From: an uncultured Hyphomicrobiales bacterium
GTDB taxonomy: Bacteria > Pseudomonadota > Alphaproteobacteria > Rhizobiales > CAJQND01
Reading direction: 5' to 3'
Assembly: GCA_905479595.1 (NCBI GenBank)
Contig: CAJQND010000040.1
Coordinates: 1 to 9,780, forward strand
Length of the DNA stretch: 9,780 nucleotides
The stretch's first letter is position 1. Each line of letters opens with the position of its first letter. Shown piece by piece: positions 1-6,600 of the stretch. The notes beneath the pieces were generated by a model. It worked only from the letters and a program-made list of their open reading frames with translations. It ran no database searches and was not told where the DNA came from. The position numbers and the translations under genes are program-made.

Positions 1-276
1 CCGAAACGCTACGCTTCCGGCGAGATCGATCGAACCGGGCGGATATCCAAATGCGGCGATGCGATGTTGCGGTGTTATCTGTTCGAAGCGGCCGGCGTTC
101 TGCTGACGCGGGTGCCTAAATGGTGTTCGATCAAGGCATGGGGTGTCAGGCTGGCAAAACGCATCGGCTTCAAAAAGGCCAAGATCGCTGTGGCGAGAAA
201 GCTGGCTGTTATCATGCATCGCATGTGGTGTGATGGAACAGAGTTCTTCTGGACCAACAAGGAGGCCCGCACATAA
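1..276 (+). pseudogene. IS110-family transposase, C-terminal part (cut by window edge)
   Basis: Reading from base 1 gives 91 codons ending in TAA at 274-276. The protein resembles the C-terminal catalytic half (Transposase_20 type) of IS110-family recombinases: it begins PKRYASGEIDRTGR and continues through VRLAKRIGFKKAKIAVARKLAVIMHRMW to DGTEFFW. In this family a DEDD RuvC-like N-terminal domain acts with a C-terminal serine, guided by a structured RNA encoded by the element. The serine in YASGE (codon 16-18) lies about 85 residues from the C-terminus, the spacing I expect for the catalytic serine. The first ATG (64) is internal; the real start lies left of the window, so I cannot tell whether the full gene is intact. 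No frameshift is visible in the part present. Confidence 0.85.
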
Positions 277-540
277 AAGAAACCTGAATCCGCAAGCGCG
301 GATACCATGTCCCAGCCGGGACGATGGCAGAGGTGAGATCGACGCAGGCTTTGCGATGCCATTTGGACAACCGCGTTTCACACATTGATCCACCAACGTC
401 TTCTGAAGCCATGATGCGGAGGAAAATCTACCGCGAAGAGAACAGTGAACCCGGCAGGTACAATGAAGAAGCGCTTGACTACAAGCCTGGAATTAGAGAA
501 CCCTCCGGACAAAGCAGACCTTCTGAGGGCATTGTCAGAG
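277..540 (+). ncRNA. candidate IS110/IS1111 guide RNA (seekRNA/bridge RNA) region
   Basis: The sequence after the transposase stop carries no convincing gene but has strong local structure. Hairpin 1 at 288-303 is ATCCGC-AAGC-GCGGAT, a perfect 6-bp stem. Hairpin 2 at 305-327 is CCATGTCCC-AGCC-GGGACgATGG, a 9-bp stem with one bulged G. In IS1111-group elements the guide RNA is encoded downstream of the transposase gene, while in the IS110 group it lies upstream. Assigning this tail to such an RNA is therefore inference from position, structure and remembered similarity. Neither the RNA ends nor the target- and donor-binding loops can be fixed without the missing left end of the element. A rho-independent terminator is less likely because no T-run follows either stem. 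Confidence 0.35.
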
Positions 541-552
541 TAACATGATGCA

Positions 553-563
553 GGCACTGCAAG
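553..563 (+). repeat. IS6 left terminal inverted repeat
   Basis: GGCACTGCAAG. It matches the opposite end over GGCACTG, then diverges, apparently through loss of one base (GGCACTG-CA against GGCACTGTCA). The open frame of the broken transposase currently runs through this repeat into flanking DNA. Confidence 0.65.
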
Positions 564-580
564 TCCTTTGACAGCAAGCG

Positions 581-1283
581 TCACGTTGCAAACTGGCGCC
601 ACTCTTCAAGTGCGATGGTCGGTTGAATTTGCAGGTTTGACGATTGGTGAGGTGGCGTTCGAGGTAGAATTGGTCGTGGAATGAAGAATGAACCGAGGCG
701 AATTTCTGAAGTGTTGCTGCATTTCTAAATCCGAGCATGGCTCGTTCTCGTCTCCGAAAGGGTTGATGGGAGTTTTCCGCCCTGTTGTTTAACCAACGTT
801 CGGTTCCCTGACGATCAGCGTTTCCAGTTACTTTCATCGCTGCTCGGTATGAACGAAGGCGATCAGTAACAATTGTTCTCGGGCGACCATAGCGTTTCAT
901 TGCCTTCTTCATAAACCTAAGTGCTGCCTTGTGATCCCTCTTTTTTTGACAAATTCCTCAAGCACTTCACCTTTGTGATCAACAGCACGCCAGAGATAAC
1001 GGGTTTTGCCATTGATCCGCACGAAAACCTCGTCCAAGTGCCATTTCCACTGCGGAAATTCTTTCATCAATGAAGGCCGTTTCTTTCGAATTTCTGCTGC
1101 AAATAATGGCCCAAATCTGTTCCACCAGGCACGCACGTTTTCGTAACTCACATCAATGCCACGTTCGTGGAGAAGATCCTCGACATTGCGCAGGGAAAGT
1201 GGAAACCGCACATACATCATCACAGCGAGCCTGATAACTTCAGGAGACGTTTTGAAAAAACGGAAAGGGCTGGGTTTGTTCAT
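581..1283 (-). pseudogene. IS6-family DDE transposase, two frameshifts
   Basis: The product would catalyse replicative (cointegrate) or conservative transposition of the element. The likely original start is the ATG at 1281-1283 (MNKPSPFRFFKTSPE). The first frame runs to TGA at 909-911; the rest is read in the next frame from about 940. The catalytic triad is present: Asp in WHLDE (codon 1032-1034), Asp in IVTDRLRSY (862-864) and Glu in NNRAENSHQP (775-777). The first break is a one-base loss in an A7 tract (T7 on the plus strand, 941-947), where relatives read VxKKRDxKAAL. The second is a one-base loss near 625-640; past it, another frame gives IALEEWRQFAT and a TGA at 581-583. Restoring both bases makes 705 nt, or 234 codons plus stop, the length of the IS26 transposase. 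The two breaks make it almost certainly inactive. Confidence 0.85.
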
Positions 1284-1326
1284 TTGGTCAGACCAGGTTG
1301 CCGCCACCCTGGCCTCAAGTAACTTT

Positions 1327-1340
1327 CTTCTGACAGTGCC
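1327..1340 (-). repeat. IS6 right terminal inverted repeat
   Basis: Read on the minus strand from 1340 the sequence is GGCACTGTCAGAAG, continuing AAAGTTA. This resembles IS6-family ends, which start GGCACTGT and have GTTA soon after. The repeat is translated in the OrfA-transposase fusion frame, because upstream IS3 orfA is open across it. Confidence 0.7.
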
Positions 1341-1460
1341 CGCTTCACTGATACCAGCTGTCCGGATCGCCATCTCAACAGTACTACCTGAAGATAAACC
1401 CAACTCAATCTGACGCAGTATTCCCAATATATCTTCTTCTGGAAATCGTTTTCGGGTCAT
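1341..1460 (-). pseudogene. IS3-family OrfA, N-terminal fragment fused to IS6 frame
   Basis: From the ATG at 1458-1460 the minus strand encodes MTRKRFPEEDILGILRQIE, then about 20 residues with SGSTVEMAIRTAGIS. This is the N-terminal helix-turn-helix (Transposase_8 type) of IS3-family OrfA, which binds the element's ends. It keeps a good ribosome binding site, GGAGG (1467-1471 on the complement), 6 nt before the ATG. Where OrfA should continue into its leucine-zipper region it is interrupted by the IS6 right end at 1340. The frame stays open through the IS6 repeat into the IS6 transposase. A longer frame using TTG at 1461-1463 exists, but ATG has the better spacing. Confidence 0.75.
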
Positions 1461-1466
1461 CAACCA

Positions 1467-1471
1467 CCTCC
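1467..1471 (-). promoter_or_regulatory. Ribosome binding site of IS3 orfA remnant
   Basis: GGAGG on the minus strand, 6 nt before the ATG at 1460. It decides the start of the OrfA fragment and would also drive translation of the OrfA-IS6 fusion. Confidence 0.6.
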
Positions 1472-1526
1472 CCTGAACACCAAATAAAACTATACCAAAC
1501 TGGAGCAGTTATAGGGGTGCAGGACA

Positions 1527-1604
1527 CGAGTTTGTGATATTTGTCGGTCATAGCATTTTCAACTAAACTCTATTTGCAAAGGGAACTGCGACAGTAAATT
1601 AGAT
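1527..1604. other. Short spacer between pbpC stop and IS3 remnant
   Basis: This is 78 bp of AT-rich sequence downstream of pbpC. I see no gene and no stem followed by a T-run on the minus strand, so no rho-independent terminator is evident for the operon. The IS3 and IS6 remnants lie on the same strand as pbpC, so read-through transcription into them is possible. Confidence 0.5.
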
Positions 1605-3674
1605 CTATTGCAGAAAAACTTTAACACTGGCGGTGCGCCCAGACGCATCGATGACGGTCAGAGTGGAATACCCGCTACCATCCGGTGTCCACATTGCTTG
1701 CCGCCGCCTTGACGGACCGGGCAGGGGTGCGCCGTTTGCGAGCCAGCGGAAAGGCGCACGGCCACCTTGCAATTTGAGGACGAGTGGCGCTGCGTTGACG
1801 GTATCAGAAAGGCCTAAATCAATGTGTGCATCTTGCGGAGGATAAACGATCTTCGGGGACGGTTCCGTCGAGTTAGCGTTGACAAGCTGGTTGTCGCTCG
1901 AAGAAAATCGCCGCAAAGAAAAAGGCAGTTCAGCGGATGCAAGTCGTAATGCGCCTGCAGGTGCCTGGGGGAGTGGAACTGGATTAATACCAGATCGGGC
2001 AAAGGCTTCAAACAAAATAGGTGCAGCAGCGCTGCGCCCAGTGAGGCCGGGAACGGATGCGCCGTCGGCGCGTCCTGCCCAAACGCCTAAAACATACCGG
2101 CCGTCATAACCGACAGACCACGCGTCGCGATAGCCATAGCTCGTGCCGGTTTTGTAGGCGATTGCTCGCCGCGCCGCACCATCGGGCGGGGGTACGCCAG
2201 CGAGAATGTCGCTCACGTGCCAGGCAGCTATTTCGCCAAGTACTGTTGATCCAACGTTGTTTGGTGGAGAACGTTGCAAACCATCCTGCAGGGTCACCGC
2301 GCGGCCACCATTTGCTATTGCGCCATACAGGTGAACAAGGCCCATCAGCGTTACGCCTGCGCCGCCCAAACCTATCGCGAGACCGGGTGTGCCACCTCTA
2401 GGCAGCTGTGGTGTGGCACCGGCACGACGCATGCGCGATATCAGTCGGGCTGAACCGACTGATTCCAGCAGACGAATTGCAGGTACATTGAGTGACATTT
2501 GTAAAGCGTGGCGCACTGAAACGTCACCTTGATAGGTCATGTCGAAATTGCGTGGCCGGTAACCTGCAAAATTTGCCGGGCGGTCCTCAATAACCGTCTG
2601 CGGCGCGGCTAGACCTTCTTCAAAGGCAAGCCCGTATATTAATGGCTTCAACGCAGAGCCGGGAGAGCGGGGAAACCTCGTCATATCGATCCAACCAGAG
2701 CGACTACTGTCGAAAAAATCTGCCGACCCGGTCTGGCCAAGTATCTCGCCGGTTTGAATGTCTGCCAAGACCATGGCGACAGAAACTTTTGGGCCAAGCC
2801 GACTCACCGCGTCGCGGGCGGATTTTTCAAGCGCGGCCTGAACATTACGATCCAAAGTCAGTTGTTGCCGGTTTTCGGTGCGCGCCAACTGGGTTAAATG
2901 GGCTGCATAGGCGGGCATTTGGCGGCGGGTCTGTGGTGTAGAATTTGCTTTGGCCCGCTCGACCTCACCGGCGCCGATTACTTGCGCTTGCACCATGCGT
3001 GCCAGCACCCGATCGCGTGCTTTTTCAGCCCCTTTCGGGTTGCGGTCCGGGCGGCGGCGCTCAGGTAGTTGTGGTAATGCGACCAGAAGAGCTGCTTCAG
3101 CTGAACTGAGACGAACCGGTTCGCGGCCAAAATAGGACAGTGTCGCCGCACGCAAACCTTCAAGATTGCCGCCATATGGTGCAAGTGTCAGATAACGTTC
3201 CAGAATTTCTTTTTTTGTCAGGCGGCGTTCGATCTGCATGGCACGAAAAATCTGAGTGATTTTTGCGGATAAAGAGCGCGTTTTGCGTGGTTCCAGGAGT
3301 CGCGCCAACTGCATGGTGATCGTCGATCCGCCGGAGACAATTCGTTGGTTTGTGATCAATTGGATGCCGGCACGTGTCATTGCCAACGGATCAACACCAC
3401 GGTGTGACCAGAAACGGCGGTCCTCGTATGCGATCAGCATACGCAGAAAGCCCGGGTCCACGTTTTGCAGGCGTACTGCCAACCGCCAGCGGCCTTCGCT
3501 CGTTGCAAAGGCGCGCAAAAGCGCACCATTGCGGTCTGAAACTTCCGACGACACTTCAAACTCGGGTGATAACGGTGGGGGGTATTTCCGGTCGAGACCA
3601 TCCGCCACCGCGACGATGAGCGCCAGACCAAATCCGGCAACGAGCACCCTTGTTATGAAGTTCTGTTTTTTCAT
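1605..3674 (-). CDS. pbpC: Penicillin-binding protein 1C (bifunctional glycosyltransferase/transpeptidase)
   Basis: A class A PBP-like inner-membrane enzyme that polymerises lipid II into glycan strands and may cross-link peptides on the periplasmic side. Of 689 aa, residues 7-24 form the single N-terminal membrane anchor. The GT51 domain spans about 45-215, with motif EDRRFWSHRG (catalytic Glu84), GGSTITMQLAR at 115-125, and a KITQ/ERRLTKKEILERYL block at 138-161. Gln141 stands where PBP1B-type enzymes have a second Glu; E. coli PBP1C also has Gln as I recall it. The transpeptidase domain has SALK (Ser340), SLN (394-396) and KTGTSYGYRDAW (508-519). A BiPBP_C-like beta domain (about 605-689) is characteristic of PBP1C. 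It is shorter than the roughly 770-aa E. coli protein, mainly between the last two domains. Its ATG overlaps the macroglobulin stop as ATGA with only a weak GGA upstream, suggesting translational coupling. Confidence 0.95.
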   Translation of the reverse strand: MKKQNFITRVLVAGFGLALIVAVADGLDRKYPPPLSPEFEVSSEVSDRNGALLRAFATSEGRWRLAVRLQNVDPGFLRMLIAYEDRRFWSHRGVDPLAMTRAGIQLITNQRIVSGGSTITMQLARLLEPRKTRSLSAKITQIFRAMQIERRLTKKEILERYLTLAPYGGNLEGLRAATLSYFGREPVRLSSAEAALLVALPQLPERRRPDRNPKGAEKARDRVLARMVQAQVIGAGEVERAKANSTPQTRRQMPAYAAHLTQLARTENRQQLTLDRNVQAALEKSARDAVSRLGPKVSVAMVLADIQTGEILGQTGSADFFDSSRSGWIDMTRFPRSPGSALKPLIYGLAFEEGLAAPQTVIEDRPANFAGYRPRNFDMTYQGDVSVRHALQMSLNVPAIRLLESVGSARLISRMRRAGATPQLPRGGTPGLAIGLGGAGVTLMGLVHLYGAIANGGRAVTLQDGLQRSPPNNVGSTVLGEIAAWHVSDILAGVPPPDGAARRAIAYKTGTSYGYRDAWSVGYDGRYVLGVWAGRADGASVPGLTGRSAAAPILFEAFARSGINPVPLPQAPAGALRLASAELPFSLRRFSSSDNQLVNANSTEPSPKIVYPPQDAHIDLGLSDTVNAAPLVLKLQGGRAPFRWLANGAPLPGPSRRRQAMWTPDGSGYSTLTVIDASGRTASVKVFLQ

Positions 3675-6600
3675 TGTTCCGCGTTCAAAACTTGCATAAG
3701 CGAGCGGGCCGTCCGGGCATTAAATTGCGGACGGTACATATCTTCAACATATGCCGCTGGATGCGTGTAGGTTCCTGGTGTCACCGCGCGCACTACATAG
3801 GCAAGGGTAAAGCTGCGCGGGCTGGAGTTCGTCCGGTTGAGTGCAGCAGTAAACCGGTCGCTGCGAAACTCCGTAAGGGCCACATCAGTTGCACCTAACC
3901 ACTCAAATCCGGCGAGTTCAGCACTGCCCATAAGGTGTGGGTTATCAATCTCGAAACCTGCGGGAAGTAGGTCCGAGACAAGTACACGTGATGGCCAGGT
4001 ATTGTTTTCAGTAACATTCAGCACCACAACGAACCGCTCGTTCTGCCGCGCCTGGGCAATACTGGTTTCAGCGCCATCCAGTGCATAATAGGTGCGCGAA
4101 ATGGTGAAGCCATCCCCACCCGCCGGCACTGGCGAAGTTGGGGCAGCTAAAACGCTGATTGAGGCTTCGAGTGGTTCTGATCCTTTGTTGATGATCGTAA
4201 GCGGTGTGGCGGTAAGGTCTGGCCCGGTTAGTTGCCGGGAAAACGCACCAGAGTGGGTGGTTCCGTCAACCTCAAGGGAAATAGCATCATCGGCAATTGA
4301 TACAGCACGCGCAGCCAACGCCATCCAGGCATTCTCCTGTGTGCTGGTATATCTGGCCTTGCCACGGGCAGATGAGACCAGCTTCGTCATGGCCGGAATT
4401 AGCGCGGGCGCAGGCTTGGTTTCTGCAGCGAGCGCTAACATTGCCGCACCGTCGCGTAGGCTCGATCCATAATCGGTCCTGGAAAGACTTACCTGCTTGG
4501 TGGATTGAGCTGCGCGAAGTGCAGAAGCAAAACTGCGTTCAGAGCGCACTGGATCGCCATATAAGGCGAGACTTGCTGCAATTTGTGCACGGGCCATAGG
4601 GCTTGTGAAGGCATCAAGCTTGGTGTCGGCATAATAGCGCAGATTACCTGCCGATGCCTTGCGGTTGCGTGCCAATACATAGAGCGCATAGGCTATTTCG
4701 CTGCCGTATTCTGCGAGGTTGGTTCGATAGGCAAGGGTGTTTTGTAAATTTCCAAGTGCCAACAGCATGGCTTGGTCAGGAACTTTAAATGCTTTTTCAC
4801 GTGCACGGGTCAGAAAGTCTGTAACATATGCATCAAGCCACAAATCACCACTTCCCGGGCTCCATAATCCAAATCCACCAGTGGAGGCCTGATATGATAA
4901 TACCCGGTCTATAGCACTCTGTACCCTTTGGCGCAGAGCCCCAGCATCGATAGACGTGTTATCTGGCTGCAGTTCACTAAGGTAAAGCAATGGCAACGCT
5001 TTGCTGGTGGTTTGTTCTGCGCATCCGTAAGGATATCGATCCAATGCCATGAGTAGGGAAGATGTCTCAAAGCCAGAATTGCGTGAAACACTAATTGTGA
5101 TCAATGCATTGTCACTGTCACTACCAGCAAGGAGCTCTGGGCCAGCTGCCAATCTGCCACCTCCACCTGGGAGAGAAACAATTTGTCGGGTCATTTCCGG
5201 TAACTCAGCGGGGCGCACCGGAAGGTTTATTACCCGCCCAATCTTGAGGCCATCAGGATGAGACAATACCAATGATATGGCGGCGTTACCTGTGGTTACA
5301 CCACTTATTTGGAATACTTCGGAATGTTTGCCACCTTCGGCAAGATGAACAATCCGCGGCTCAACGGTATTTTCCAATTCCACTGCCCCATCTGACTCCA
5401 GGTCGAGTACATAGTCACCGGCAGGACCATCTGCATTAACGACATCAATTCGCAATTGGGCATCATCTCCAGGAGAAAGAAATTTTGGTGCACTGGCAGT
5501 GAGAACTACTGGGTCGCGCACAATGACGTCAGCAGTACCTTGCCCTGTTCCATTATTCGACCATGCAACTGCCATCACCCGTATGGAGCCGTTAAACTGG
5601 GGCAAGTTGAAATTCACCAGCGCTTTTCCGTCTTCATCTACAGAAACCGGACCAGAAACGAGCGCTACGAGCTTTTCTGTTGGCGGGCTACCCTTGGCAG
5701 TCATTCCACCGGCATCGCCACCTGTGCGAATGCGCCCTGTGACCCCTTGTGACCCATCGATCAGGCGGCCATAGATGTCGCGGATTTCCAAACCTAATCG
5801 CCGCTGGCCAAAATACCATTCCGATGGATTTGGTGAGGAGAAATTCGTCAGGTTTAGAATGCCGACATCTACTGCCGCTAAACTTACAAAGGCCTGATCA
5901 CCGGATTTGATCCCGGCAATGGTAATCGGGATTGAGAGGGTTTCCCCAGAGGATATCTTATCTGGCGGAGAGAGTGTAATGGCGAGCTTGCGCGGGCCTG
6001 GATCCACCGTGAGCCATTTAACACCAATAGCGCGCAGCGGCATGCGAGATTCTTGTGCCTCGCCTGGCCGGAACAAGGTTGCTGTAACATAAGCACCTGC
6101 CCCCCAACCATCTCCCACAGGTATGGGAATGGTTGCACCACCTGCTGGAATAGCGACAGATTTAACCAAATGTAACCTGTCTGCACCTACTGTGAGCAGC
6201 AGTTCTCCTGAAAATCTCGGCGTTACCTTAAGTTGGGCGGTTTCACCTGGCGAGTATGTTGCTTTATCCAGTGCTATTTCCAACCCATCGGGAGTTTCTG
6301 TAGAGGTCGCCTCTACCTGCCACCCGGCATTAAATTCTACGCTTGTGGCGGGGCCATTGGCGTTATCAGACGATACTTCGAGCCGGTAACGCCCCCAGGT
6401 CACCGGATAGCTGATTTTAACCGGTGCCGAGGCTGTTGCATTAATCTGACCATCGGCGATTTTCTTGGTGAAAACAACCGGCTCATAGCGCCATGACCCG
6501 CCACTTCGATACCATTGATAATTGCGTTCAAGCTTGACCAACGACCAGGTTAAGTCGCCAAGGTCTTGGGTTGAACCTTCTGGATTAACAGCGATAATGT

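Larger units (their letters stand above)
1..552 (+). mobile_element. IS110-family element, right part (partial)
   Basis: This is the transposase 3' end plus about 276 bp of non-coding sequence, up to the left inverted repeat of the IS6 element at 553. The tail resembles what I recall downstream of rhizobial IS110/IS1111-group transposases: a GTCCC-loop-GGGAC hairpin followed by GGTGAGATC, then a gaattagagaa motif near 491-501. The true right end of the IS110 element is not identifiable by eye. It may lie inside 277-552 or have been removed by the IS6 event. IS110-family elements often lack terminal repeats, so the boundary at 552 is an upper limit only. Confidence 0.6.
553..1340 (-). mobile_element. 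IS6-family insertion sequence (788 bp, degenerate)
   Basis: The left end begins GGCACTGCAAG at 553. The right end, read on the minus strand from 1340, begins GGCACTGTCAGAAG, so the two ends share GGCACTG in inverted orientation and both resemble the family's GGCACTGTTGCAAA-type terminus. The 788-bp length suits the family (IS26 is 820 bp). The element encloses one leftward transposase gene whose start lies 57 bp inside the right end. The 8-bp flanks are ATGATGCA (545-552) and CGCTTCAC (1341-1348). They do not match, so the usual target duplication is absent. The element now joins IS110 sequence on its left to IS3 sequence on its right. Confidence 0.8.
1341..1526 (-). mobile_element. IS3-family element, left-end remnant
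   Basis: Upstream of the orfA fragment the minus strand reads TGTCCTGCACCCC from 1526 inward. This resembles the TG-initiated terminal repeats of IS3-family elements and lies 66 bp before the orfA ATG, a normal leader length. Everything beyond the first 40 codons of orfA (rest of orfA, orfB, right end) has been lost at the IS6 junction. With the right end missing, no target duplication can be tested, so the outer boundary at 1526 is inferred from the motif alone. Confidence 0.5.

Noticed and set aside
288..327. Rho-independent terminator after the IS110 transposase
   Set aside because: Both stems are followed by mixed sequence without a T-run, so they fit a structured RNA better than a terminator.
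535..580. C-terminal extension of the IS6 transposase past the IS end
   Set aside because: The extra residues arise from reading the wrong frame after the second deletion. The correct frame stops at 581-583 inside the element.
935..950. Programmed -1 frameshift at the A7 tract of the IS6 transposase
   Set aside because: A -1 slip would restore the frame, but the zero-frame phase (GTC AAA AAA AGA) does not give a proper slippery heptamer, IS6 elements are not known to use one, and a second frameshift lies downstream.
553..1340. Outward-reading hybrid promoters at the IS6 ends, as known for IS26
   Set aside because: TTGCAG (left end) and CTGACA (right end) are weak -35 candidates, but no reasonable -10 box follows at 16-18 bp on either side.
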